Assembly: GCA_030142905.1 (NCBI GenBank)
Contig: JASJOG010000019.1
Location: forward strand, 186,001-250,000
Length of the DNA stretch: 64,000 bases
Reading direction: 5' to 3'
Source of the DNA: Heliopora coerulea
Lineage: Eukaryota; Cnidaria; Anthozoa; Scleralcyonacea; Helioporidae
Part shown: positions 24,350 to 35,700 of the stretch, one piece after another
How the letters are laid out: each line of letters begins with the position of its first letter
How positions within the stretch are numbered: the stretch's first letter is position 1
Notes under the pieces: model-generated
What the model saw: the letters and a program-made list of their open reading frames with translations, nothing else
Database searches by the model: none
Told to the model about the DNA's origin: nothing
Translations under genes and position numbers: made by a program

Positions 24350-27300
24350 CTCGTGCAGTTACCGCAGTTACCACCCAACATCCTTCAGTTGCTACCACAC
24401 GTAGTGACTCTGCAGGTAAATTACCAAGCCCTGGAAAACCAGATCCGGTAGCAAACACTTTCGTACCTGCTCCATTTCATGTTCATGGACCACGAAAAGA
24501 GTTTATCTTTACTGAAGCCGAGCCCCTCTTCGAAAAGCCTGATAAAAATTTCGACTTGGGTAGCACTCAGTGGAACGCTACAATACCAATGGCCAAGGAA
24601 CCTAATATCTCACAGCCTAATTGGGGTACTACAGACCTTGACCCACAGGATGTTGACATTGTATTCGAAAACCAGTCTTTCCCAGCTATTAAAAAATTTG
24701 ATCCAAAGGAACATAACGCATTCAACGTTTTGCCCGGCAATCATGCACAAGAACTGACGAGTGTTGTAACTTTCGATAATCGATCAGCCTTTAAAGACAT
24801 GGAAACACAAACGAAATTTCCTAGTAATCCTCCACCAAGCCATAGTAGCCATCTGCCAAAGAAGGTTAATTTTGTTGAATACCCGTCCATCGTTAGTAAG
24901 CCAGAAACAAATGACACGAGAGCTTTTGAATTAACGTCAGCGACTGAAACGTCTAGTAGATGGATTTCTGACTTTCCCAATACTTATCTGAATACCAATG
25001 AAAAAAGAACTTTTGTCAAAGGTAGGTTGATTATCTTCTGATCTACGAAGACACTGACAGACAAGTAGATAAAGATAGGGCAACAGAAGCGGAAAAAAGA
25101 TTAATAAAGACAAAAACATGGAGACACGGAATGTCGGACACAGACAGAGTGTTGGACGGATGGACCAGTGAGACAGACAGACAGACAGACAGACCGACCG
25201 ACCGGCCGACCTACGGGAAGACTGACTGACTGACTCAAAAGATAGGGAGACAGACATGAATGAAGAGATAAATGCGGAAACGTTAAGATAGAGATAGGTG
25301 AAGACATGATAGACGGTCGGTGGAAAATAAATAGAACGAAAGACTGTCCAGACCCATATGCGTACACAGACAGCAACACAGACACAGACACAAACACAAT
25401 TTATGACAGAAATGTAGACAGAAAAGCATGGACGGAATATAAACGCGGATAGCTACGTAGAAACAGACAGAAAAGCTTGGGCATATAGCTGCGAAGACAA
25501 AACTTGTATGTCAATTTATTTCAGTACTCAAAGATGAACACCGTGAGCCTTCTGAACGACATCATCTAGTTACCAACTACAGAAGACGCGACAATCAACA
25601 AAGAACACTTCACAATTCATATCCGCAAGAGGCACGCCGAGCGTCGGTTGATCACAGGAAAGTCCATCGTGCTAATCATAGAGGTTGGTAGAAATTCTTA
25701 CAGAGTAGCAGTGGTGATTCTGAGACCAACAGACGAGACCAAATTTTAAGAGAAATTTGTTCATCTGTTCATGTTTGACTGGTATTGTGAAATGAAAAAT
25801 GATAAACACCACACGACCTCACGGAGAAGCGTAAATTCTCGCGAGAATTTCTCGGGCACTTATCAACCAAATACTGCACCCTGTTGTCCTGATAGCTCAA
25901 CTGGAAGAATATCAGATAGTTAACCCGTGGTTCACACTTTCGTCATAGTTATGATCATAACGACATACATAAGCACAGTTAGCACTTTCCTATGTCGTTA
26001 TGATTATGATTTAAAAGATAAATCAGTAAAAGATAATCATGAAATTTTCTCGTCATGCTACCTTGAAGATGACTCTGAATTACACACATCAAACTCGTCT
26101 AAAGATGATTTAGATGAAGTCGAAAATTCACTGAAAGAAACTGTTGATTTATCGAAATACATAATGCCCACGTTACTCATTTTAACTTCTGTCCTGTTTA
26201 CACTGAAGAAATCGGTTAAAAGAGGCTACATATCTGTACGTTGCCATATTTTATTTCAGTTCAAGGAAAAAGTCGTGTATTTCATCAAAACACTGGACAC
26301 AAAGCCAAGGGAGAGAGAGAAAGATTTGCCGACAGTAGTGACCATGAAATAGATGACAAGCCTTGGCGGTCTGACAAGAAATCATTTTCACCTGCCAGTT
26401 GTTTTTTTGGAGGTCAAAATGACTGTAGCATTTTGTTCGCTCACGAGAAAAACAAGAAAGGTAAGCGTGGTACTTCACGCTAACGACCGTCCAGAAATGA
26501 AAATAATCGTATAATGGTAGTGGTAAAGACAAATGTGACAATAATAATAATTAAAGTAATAATAGACGTCGTTCGAACTAGCACTCCTTAAGTCTGGTGT
26601 TCTCGTCAAGTTCACGCACGCCAAAGGCACCATATTCAGAGTTCAAAACAGCGCACACCTTCATAATGTGGTTTATGTTCTCAACGGCATCACAGCCGCA
26701 TAATAGTAATAATAATATCTATACTACTTCTACTACAGAAATGTAGACAGAAAAGCATGGACGGAATATAAACACGGATAGCTACGTAGAAACAGACAGA
26801 AAAGCTTGGGCATATAGCTTTTCTAATGACAATAATACTACTAATAATTATAATAACCTTGATAATGATTATGATTACGACGAGGATAATGACGACACTA
26901 AATTTTTAGAGTTTTTGTCAGTAAACCGACGTCAAAAGCAAACCATTTACGACAACAACAGGAACACAATCTCTATCACTACCACTGCCACAATCACCAC
27001 CACCACCATCTCTACTACGACCTCTTCCACTGCCACTACCATTACCACCACCACTACCACTTCTACCACCGCCGCCACAACCATCACCACTATCTCTACT
27101 ACGACCACTACTACGGCCGCTACCACCACAACAACTATAACGCGTCTTACACGTTTTTCCAACATTATGCAAATGCTTCCAGAGCTTCATATTTTCGAGA
27201 TTAATAAAATTTGAATTCTCCAAGAAAGGGGAAAGCAAACATGTCTAGGTTTTCATAGATTTATGGTGCATTATTGTTTCAAGACGCTATTTGACAACAA

Positions 27301-30300
27301 AGATTATTTTCAATGAATACGAATAGAAGCAGTGATATACTTCATTTAGCTGAATAGATGTAAATAATCAGAAATACAACGATCAATTGTCGACTTCATC
27401 TTTACCTAGCTCTTCAAACTGGCCGACAAACCGGACATTTATCAGGGGTTTCGTCGCCTGGGGTGGACAGTCAAGAGGAGTACGATCGCCCTTGGCAAAT
27501 TCATCCAGATAGGAACAAAGTAATCGACGACTTGATGGAACAGTTTCGTCGCTCCCCGTCACCTCCGGCCGGCAAAAAGCTTAATTTCACTTCAAATACA
27601 GAAAAAAGTACAGAAGGTTGGTCTAAAATAGTTGGTTTCGAAAATACTAAATCCGAGTTCGGGATTTAGATTTAGTTTCCACTTCCTCGTTGAAGGGAAA
27701 TTTCAGGCGAGAGTGCAAACATGTTACTTCAAGTGCAGCGTATTGGTGTTAGGTGGACTGTAAATGTAAGTCGACGAATGTAAGAGTAACTGTTGGTGAA
27801 ATGATGGTAAATTAAGGTGTAAACACACGCAAAAGTACATTACACTGGTCAGAGTGTCACAAAAAATTTAAAAATTTTTATAAATTTTGAGTGCACTTCT
27901 TTTCAAAAGATGCTTTAACATCTTAATATGAACTTCGTTGAGCTCGCCTAGAAACAGACTGCCCCTTCCCTTGCGGGATCCATACTTTTATTATTTTACT
28001 CGGGCTAACGCATGACGATTCCACTAGTCAAGGTGAAAAGTGTGCCGGAAAGGGTTATAACTATCACATATTACATACATTCATTCAAACATACATAAAT
28101 TCATTCAAACACACATACATACATACATACATTCAAACTTCATTCTTGTTTCTTATTGGTCGACATTCACCAGTTAATTCTCAATGTCCGGACGCCGTGA
28201 CATCATTTCCGCCGAATATCGTGAATTATTTGACGGAGCTATCCAAAAACAAAATCATTGGACCCTGATGACGTAACCACCTCGAGGTGGCGAAAATTAC
28301 AACAGCAAAATTGGCCTGCAGCAGTTTGGAAAGTTAATTCCACGAGTCTTTTTACTGCAAATCTTTTCTTGCATCTATCGCTGTTTTGAATGTATAATAA
28401 GTCGGGCTAATTCTTGATATGCTCAGCTACTTCCAATAATTCTTTATTATTTTACTCTGGTTAATTACAGACGATCTTACTCGTGAAGGGGGGAATGTCC
28501 AGCTGGGAAAGAGTTCATTTAAACATACAGATTTTTAAACCATTTGGTAAAAACAAGACGTGCAACCAAAATGGGTGCACACTTTCTATAGACAACATGG
28601 ACAATTAGAATGAGATGTGGATGCGTACGGAAGTATCTCATTGAAAACGTGTATGAATTGGTAAAACGGAGTGAATGCACCTATTTATAAGGGTGTGAGA
28701 TGGAGTGAGAAAATAATAGTAAGTGCCAACGCTACCGTATATCTGTGTGTAGGGGTGGTGCCCACGTGTGTGCGCGCGTGGGGCTTTTTAGGTGTGAATG
28801 AAGAGCGTACATGTGCGTGAACTAACATCCACCACTCTCAAGCACAGTCGAACAGAAACTCCTCCGTCTTATAACTTCTTAAATATATTTCAGTGATCCA
28901 CAGTGACCTACTATCATCCTTACTTACGAAAACCAAACCTTTTCTCATCACAGCCAATGACAGTGCCAAAGATGAGGAAGACGATTCCCTAAATATAGCC
29001 AGCCTCTTTGAAGAAAAAACAGAACTCAACGAATGTGAGTGCCCCTTTAATAAGATTATGCAGCTGAATAAAACCGGCTACGGGTGATTCAGCTTTCTTG
29101 AATAAAGATTATTCATTCATGCGTTGGTGTATCAGCTTGTGAAATGACAATGGCTGTGCCGAAATAGTGTTTTCCTTAAACTTTCTAGGGCTTGAATCTT
29201 GCGAGCGGTCTGCAAATGTGAAAACGGAAAACTTGGAAGAGATCTGTGAAGTTCATTATGATGCGGTCAACCATGATACGCGAGTGTCCACTTTTATAAC
29301 CGGTAAGTCACGTATTCAGAGGTTTGGAGGTAGTTGGCGATATAAAGGCGATGTTACACGGGACTATTTTCAACGACGATTTTCGAAGCAACAATGTTGC
29401 ACAAAAATCATGGGAAGGCAAACGAGACAATTTTTTGTGCAACATGTTGCACAACGGGGGTGTTACGCTGAACGATTTTTCTGAATTGACGTTACGCAGC
29501 ATCTACTTCCCAGGCTTCAGCGTAGTTTCACTTTACACGACCAAAACAAATAAACATAATAGCGATAACGCTTCGCAGGCAAAAGTTTATTAAAATGTTG
29601 CTGATATTGGCTGATTGAAAGAACGTCAAAGAGAAATCTGAACAAGAGCTTGGATAAAGAGAAGGCCTGAATCACTCCATTCGTCAGATTTTGATCATGC
29701 ACGTAACATAAGTGGTTTTAAAAAGGTAAAAAGGACTGTAAAACTTCTATTGTGACGGTGTTTTGTTTTCCTTTACACGTTTTACTTCCCTCAGCATCGA
29801 AGCTCTTACCATTTTGCTTACATTCCTGAATTTACCGGCTGCTTCTCTGGGTAAATACAACTAATAAGGGCAAGGGACTCTGGGAGGTTTTCGCGATAAA
29901 AATCTTTGGCTATGCAGTTACACGAATCAATTGTACAGGTATCTACGCAACAATGATGCGAGCATTTGAAACTTGTTCAAAGTTATGCAACATGTTGCCG
30001 CAATCATTGTTGCGTCGACAATCGCTCACATAGGCCATGTTACACGTATCGTTTTTTTGTGCAACATTGTTGCATTAAAAATCGTCGTCAAAAATCGTCC
30101 CGTGTAACATTACCTTTAAGGGCTGAGAAATGTATAAATTTTGTTGCGAAATGGCTTCTGGGCTTTTGCAGTTTAGCATTTTGATTTTCTAAGCGAGAAA
30201 CGTTACCATAGGTTGGACAGCTGAAGTAGTTTGGACTTTTTGTAAGTTGTTCGCAAATCTTCGAGTGAAACGCTATCGTGAAAATCATTTCGAAAGAAGA

Positions 30301-31592
30301 CCTTCGAGAGGCAACCTTAACAGGCCGATTTAAGTTCGATGTTGCCCAACTTCAGATCATGCGACGTTACTGTGGAGTATTGTCCCCGGTAAATTAAATG
30401 AAATTCAGATACGCATAAAGCATTACGATTAAAATGATAAGAAAAACCACCCAAAACATCTGGTGGTCTGAAATTGGAAATTTGCGTAAGGGACTAAACA
30501 TATCATTTTAATTAGCTTTATAATTACATATTCGTTTATTTATCAATTCATTTGTTCGTTCCTTTGTTAACTGATTCATTCATTTGTTCATTTATTTATT
30601 TTCATTATTTATTCACTCATGCATTCGTCCACTCATTCTTTTATCACTCATTCATTTATTTATTGAGTTATTGCTAGTGATAACTACGAAATACCAACTG
30701 AAATTGTACTATCCAAATTAGGATGGGCACCTCCTTGCGAAAGAAGGGAAAACCAAATTATTTCCTTCGTATCTAGAGCGTTACTAAAGAACTACCAGGA
30801 TGTTATAACTAAAATGTTTACCTTACCAAATAGAGAAATGTACAACCTTAGAAGAAACAACGAAATACTGATATTTTCAAAGCCAAAGACCAATGATTTG
30901 AAAAGAAGTTTTGGCTACGTTGGTGCCATGACGTGGAATTGCACATTTATGATTTGAACATGCCATTCTTGTGAGATCATAGACTGCATTAGTATAGCAA
31001 CAAGTAGTAATTCCATATTTTTAGTATAATATTATAGGTCTATAGTTTTTAATTGACACGGCCTTATGAAAACTATAATTGACGAAGTACAGTACAAATA
31101 CAATACAATACAATTCATGCATTCAAAAATTTGAAATTGGTATTAAATACCAAAATAATCCCGGTTACCTTGGATTAAGGAGCAACATTTAAACGTACGT
31201 TCCCTAAACATGAACACCTCAACTCATTCTCCCCCTTGCGAGGCATGAGGGACTTAAAACTCTCCACGAAATGTTGAAGTGATAGCTCGTTCGCTCGTTC
31301 GCTCATTCGCGCATTTGTTTGTTTGCTCTCGGCAGAGGACGAGCTATTCGACATGAGAAGACAATCGTGGGATGTCTACGCAGACGAAAGACACCATAGT
31401 AAGAAGAAATGGACAATACCAATGTTCTCCTCCATTATTCGCCGATTTAGTACCAAGAGTAACGAACTTCCTCAAAAAACATTGGTTATCATTAAAGGCG
31501 ATAAAAAGGAGTTTCACGTAACAAAAGAGGTCAGACGGAGAATGAGTGTTCGTCCCCTACCAGACACTCCAAGTGAGCTAAACAACAAATAA
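24350..31592 (+). CDS. Orphan gene built of symmetric phase-1 exons (5' end missing)
   Basis: I do not recognise this protein. Exons with GT/AG borders are 24350..25021, 25525..25683, 26260..26460, 27446..27616, 28894..29034, 29189..29302 and 31336..31592 (TAA). Every internal exon is a multiple of three (672, 159, 201, 171, 141, 114 nt) and starts and ends in phase 1, and all splice into one frame. That consistency is the main evidence. The recovered part is about 571 residues. The first exon has five N-glycosylation sequons (NAT, NIS, NQS, NRS, NDT) and many Pro, suggesting an extracellular part. Later exons are charged and disordered (EIDDKPWRSDKKS, DEEDDSLNIASLFEEK), and the C-terminus is basic (IIRRFSTKSNE, VRRRMSVRPLPDTP). 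No membrane segment is in this splice form; see 25979-26352. An AATAAA follows near 31,810. Start and signal peptide were not found. Confidence 0.62.
25079..25405. repeat. GACA-rich simple-sequence region in intron
   Basis: A run of GACAGACAGACAGACAG with flanking GACCGACCGACC, GACTGACTGACT and ACAGACACAGACACA. It explains the Val/Ser/Cys-rich frames on the minus strand here. Confidence 0.8.
25406..25490 (+). repeat. 85-bp duplicated segment, copy 1
   Basis: From ACAGAAATGTAGACAGA to GCTTGGGCATATAGCT. An almost identical copy (one difference that I see, GCGGAT versus ACGGAT) occurs at 26735-26819 in another intron of the same gene. Confidence 0.85.
25979..26352 (+). CDS. Candidate alternative terminal exon with a membrane segment
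   Basis: A phase-1 AG acceptor (ATAAGCACAG) opens a frame that continues from the 25683 donor to a TAG at 26350-26352. It encodes about 125 residues: an acidic stretch (SSKDDLDEVENSLKE, with an NSS sequon), a hydrophobic segment IMPTLLILTSVLFTL, and then KKSVKRG, the positive-inside arrangement of a single-pass membrane protein. It overlaps exon 26260..26460 in a different frame, and the gap from its possible GTACGT donor (26236) to that exon is only 24 bp, so the two are mutually exclusive. Its first bases come from a CATAACG inverted-repeat fragment. It may instead be an exon broken by a frameshift, or a chance frame. Confidence 0.35.
26735..26819 (+). repeat. 85-bp duplicated segment, copy 2
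   Basis: Near-identical to 25406-25490; both copies are in introns of the phase-1 gene and in the same orientation. Confidence 0.85.
26922..27214 (+). repeat. ACC/ACT trinucleotide repeat, possible Thr-rich alternative exon
   Basis: About 180 bp of degenerate ACC, ACT and ATC triplets (26,970-27,145). It follows a phase-1 acceptor (TTTTTGTCAG) that would join the upstream exon in frame and encode a Thr-rich tail of about 97 residues ending at TGA 27212-27214. No GT donor lies within it, so as an exon it could only be terminal. The simplest reading is intronic simple sequence. Confidence 0.5.
28065..28140. repeat. ACAT microsatellite in intron
   Basis: Reiterated CATACATACATACAT with interspersed ATTCAAAC units, inside the intron between exons ending 27616 and starting 28894. 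Confidence 0.7.
29338..30116. mobile_element. TTAA-type inverted-repeat element, copy 2
   Basis: Second copy of the element at 3,642-4,384, in the last intron of the phase-1 gene. The left end GGCGATGTTACACGGGAC is preceded by ATAAA, a one-base change from TTAA. The right end GTCCCGTGTAACATTACCT is followed by TTAA. The interior matches copy 1 over most of its length with scattered differences and a few small indels, so the two derive from the same source. Confidence 0.65.
30520..30668. repeat. ATTC/ATTT simple-sequence region
   Basis: Degenerate CATT, TTCA and TTTATT units (TTCATTCATTTGTTCATT and similar), directly next to the LINE remnant that follows. Confidence 0.6.
30679..31115 (+). mobile_element. 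LINE 3' remnant (reverse-transcriptase ORF C-terminus)
   Basis: An uninterrupted frame from 30679 to the TGA at 30955-30957 (92 codons) has the typical end of a non-LTR retrotransposon polyprotein: LSKLGWAPPCERRENQ, then MYNLRRNNEILIFSKPKTND and LKRSFGYVGAMTWN. The pattern LRRN, then KPKT, then KRSFGYxGAxxWN is characteristic of CR1/L2-like elements (from memory, no search). It is followed by an AATACAATACAAT tail. The 5' part is absent, as expected for a 5'-truncated insertion. It lies in the last intron of the phase-1 gene, same strand. Confidence 0.7.
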
Positions 31593-32126
31593 GTGTGCAT
31601 CAGTAAACACCGCCGGCTTAGCTGATATCGTCTCAGGAATCTAAACCATCGCAATGATCCCCTTGTAGAAAATCTTGCAGCAGTATATCATCTGCACGGA
31701 TATTCATGCCACTAATCTTATCATCTTGTCTTAACAACATTCTGCCTTGGACATTACTGTAAAATGGTAATAAAATGAACTTGTCCCTACAGCTATTGAT
31801 AGAATCTTAAATAAAGACCTGTAAACTTTTGCTACCAACTAGTAATTTTTGACAAAGAGAACTTTAAAAAGTTGTGGGTTTTAATGTAATTCTTAGGACT
31901 AATGAATGACGGCAATGGCTGTTCTTATACTACAGAGACTTTTCGTAAGTCTTTTGGTGGGTCTTCAAGTTCGTCTCGTGCGAAGACGAGTAGGAAATGT
32001 AGCATGCGTAGTCGATTTACTTTTGCGTCTTGAATGACAACCTGAAGCTACACCTTTTGCTGTTCATTACCGAAAAATACACTATTGTTAACGCCAAGTC
32101 CAAACTCATTAACGCAAAAATACATT
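31593..32126. other. 3' region of the phase-1 gene and intergenic spacer
   Basis: Contains an AATAAA at about 31,809-31,815 (in TCTTAAATAAAGACC) and an AATAAAATG near 31,770, both suitable as the plus-strand gene's polyadenylation signal. No other gene is seen. Confidence 0.5.
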
Positions 32127-32420
32127 CATTTCATTCAATTGACATTCATTAGCGCAGATACGCAACCATTGCATTGAAGGGCATACTATAGCGCCAACAG
32201 ACGACCATTAACACCATTCTACTTAACTATACACCAGGGATAATAAAATTTCAATTAGGCAAGATATCTCTCTTGCTTAATTGAAATATTATTATCCCTA
32301 ATGTATAACAGAATGGTGTTAATGATCGTCTGCTGACGCACAGTTTGGTTGACGCTATGCAATGCCCTTTGATGTAAATGGCTGGGTATTTACGCTAATA
32401 AATGTCACTTCATTAAATCA
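32127..32420. repeat. Long inverted-repeat element between convergent genes
   Basis: The left arm (CATTCATTAGCGCAGATAC, then AACACCATTCTACTT, then GGGATAATAAAATTTC) is mirrored on the right (GAAATATTATTATCCC, AGAATGGTGTTAATG, TATTTACGCTAATAAATG). The total is about 290 bp with a short centre near 32,265. It separates the 3' ends of the phase-1 gene and CSTF2. Probably a MITE or foldback element. Confidence 0.65.
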
Positions 32421-32702
32421 GGAATACCGAACCAAAAAACCACGATAGCTATAACATTTTAATACTTATACGTCTCTTTCCATGTTCCAAATATCAGGAT
32501 AATTGTCACCCTAAACTTTCTTCAAAAATGCCTGGCTTCTACGGAAGCAAGATTTTCTTGTCTGCGGAAGTGATTCCGGATTCGAGTTTAACTTAATGTG
32601 ATGGTTTGAACAGTCAAGAATACGATAGTTAAAGGATGAATGTTACGAATGTCACACGTACTTCTCGGAAAGTAACTGGCAAGAAGTGCAAACGACGTTC
32701 AC

Positions 32703-35700
32703 TCACTGAGAACTTCGAGCTATCTGTTCTTTCAAAACCATAATGCTCTGCCGTTGATCCTCAGGTAATAAAGCGATCTGCTGATCGGTAAGACTGAGAA
32801 CTTGCATGATTAAAGCAGCCTGGAAAATAGACAGAGAACAGATCAAAACTGCCGCTATTCCTTCGGTCCTTATCTTAACTTCTTCGCGACTGCGCACTTT
32901 AATTTCAACTTCTCTTTGTCGCTTTCCTTGTTAGTGTGCTGGAAATAAGTTTTCTAACGAAGCCCGGAGACGACATCGCGAAGTAAATCTGGATGAACGT
33001 CATAAATTCTTCAATATCTGCTCCGGAATACCCACTTAACACTTGCGTTCACTTTACTTACCCGATTGGATGGTTAGGTGCAAGCTGTAGACCGAGGGGC
33101 CTTGGCACAAATAATGGTACTTGGATTCAGGTTGAGACCCGACCTGAAGGTATCTTGAACTGACCAATACCCTCTCTTGGTGTAGCTTGCACCTATCACA
33201 CCAATACAAATTGGAGGAAAGAACTTACAATTTAAACGTTGAATGAAGAGTGGGACGGTGGGTGATGAGATTTACCGAGCAGGCTAATGTACGTCTGACA
33301 GCTTGTCCTGCAAGTGAACTACTGATGCTCGTTGAGCAGCATCTGCGCCTTAAGTTATCATCCTCGATCTATGCTCGCACCCAGGTCATGCCACGCGCGG
33401 TTCCTCTTGTTGTTAACCTTGGTTATTTCATAAGCTCACAAAACCAACCAACCATTCAACCAACACACACCGGAGGTGTTGCTTTTCGACAGCAGCTCTG
33501 CCCGTTAAACAGCGTTTTCTTTCGAGTCGATTCCAAGAAATCGATTCACGGGGAAATTTCGATTACACTTTATGTCAAGATCCGTATCCCTGACAGCATT
33601 TGAAAAGACGATTTCCATGACAGGACGTAATCCGTGTCCATTATAAATTTAACAATACTGGGATATCGTTTGCCAACGACATACTTCAAACAAAGCAATC
33701 ACATGTATTCGTTCACGGTGCAGAGTATACCCAAAAACGAAAATTGCAAATAGGCACTTGAAGAAGGATATAGAATATTTGGTAAAAATTCTTATGTCAA
33801 TCACTTTGCGAACTAATAATATACATGAAAAATTTCCTCGATTCCGACTGCCCAAGCGATACAATTTCAAGATAGAACAGTGCAGAAGATAGGTTACACT
33901 AATTTGCGCTGAATCACCTATTTTTTGGCACTGCATTATTGTTTTTTCATGAGTGATATTAACTGGTCATAGCACTCGTTCTTCGAACTCGCACTATCTG
34001 CGGTCTTTGAGTTACTCACTCGTGCGTGTTTTTCCCAAAGTGCCTGGAAACCATGTCATTACCTACATTAACAATCTTCACTTAGCAAATGAAGTGATCG
34101 ACTGGAATACTGTTAGTGTTCCACAGATCACAGTTACACCTGCGATATGTGTCACAGGATGGGAATTACATCGACAGCACGGAGGACTAACCTTTTCCTG
34201 ATCTTGGGGGGTAACATCAGATCCAGGAGGGTTACCACCTGTTCAAAAAAATTTAATTCCTGATGTTAGCTAAAGAAGAAATTGGCTGTTACAGAATCAA
34301 AGTTAAAGTGTATTTATTTATACTGGATAATCCTATCAGTTTCCTAAGCTGTTCTCCCTAGGTGTTCGGTCAGGGCCACCCCTCGTGGGTCCAGTGTTTC
34401 TGACAGGAGGAAACCGGAGTTCCCGGAGAAAACCTGCGATGCTTGGTTGAGTCAAACTGGACAACACTCTTATCACACGTAACCAAGGTAACTGTAGTCA
34501 GATAACTGCATGAAGCAGGAATCGAAACGTAGTCAGTGGTAAGAGACACGTGCACTACCACTGCGCCACCAGCACCTCCTTACACGACGTCAAGAAAAAC
34601 ATTTTTTTAAAATTTTCGAAAGATACCATACCTGGCGACGCCGATGGGGGAACGTTACCGGATGCACTAGGTGACTGACCGGGTTTGTTCCACTGAGGCG
34701 GTTGTCCAGGACCAGGGAATCGATCCTCAGGCCCTGGACCGTGCGGTGGACCAGGTGGGCCAGGGCGATCGCGCCTAGGATCAAACCCATGATCTTGTCC
34801 ACGTGAATTGCGTGGGTCATTATTACCACGTTGACCTGACCTGGGATCGGGTGGACCCCGACGGTCATCTGAAGAGTGAAAATGGAGGTAATATTTGTGA
34901 AACATGTCTGCCGATTAAATACCGATAAGATTTACAATGGTACGTAATTTCTCAATCAAAGATACTTCGAGTAACTGGAAAAATAATTTTAAAACGGAGC
35001 TCTATTATGAATGACCAGATTTTTAAATCGACTATTTCCAGAACATTTATCAAATCACGCAAGTGGTAAGCTAGTATTTGTATTGTCTACCATGTTTATC
35101 CCGGAAAGTAGAGTGGCGATCGATCAGCTTTATTCCTGCCTCAAGTACACCTGATAGTTGTTTCCACCACACACAACTGTCGCACTATGCGAATAACAGC
35201 ATTTTTATAGGCATAGGAGAGGTGTACATCAATAAGCAAAGTGTCTTTATTTATACCAGATAGCCCTATCAGCTACCTAAGCTGTTCTCCCCAGAGGTCC
35301 AGGTAGGGCCACCTCTTATGAATCCAAAGATGCAACGGGAGGAAACCGAAATACCCGTGGAGAACTTGCGATGCTTGGAAGGGTCAAACTGGACACCACT
35401 CTTCTCTTGTCACCAAGGTAACTTTAATCAAACAACCTCAGGGAGCCGGAATCGAACCCTTGTCACAGTGGTGAAAGAGACTAGCACTATGAATACCACA
35501 AGCACTATGAATATGTGCCACCAGCAGCGTGATTTGGGATCAGTTGGATACAGAATACAATGGATTAATTAACGAAAACGAATGACACTCCTAAAATGTC
35601 ATCCATTTCTATGAGATAATCCAATGTGTATAAAGTTCACGAATTTCATCTGGATTAAGGAGTTTATCCACGTCTACCAGAGACTGAAAGAGAATCTAGC

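Noticed and set aside
26918..27238. Minus-strand Gly-rich and Val-rich frames
   Set aside because: Antisense reading of the ACC/ACT trinucleotide repeat.
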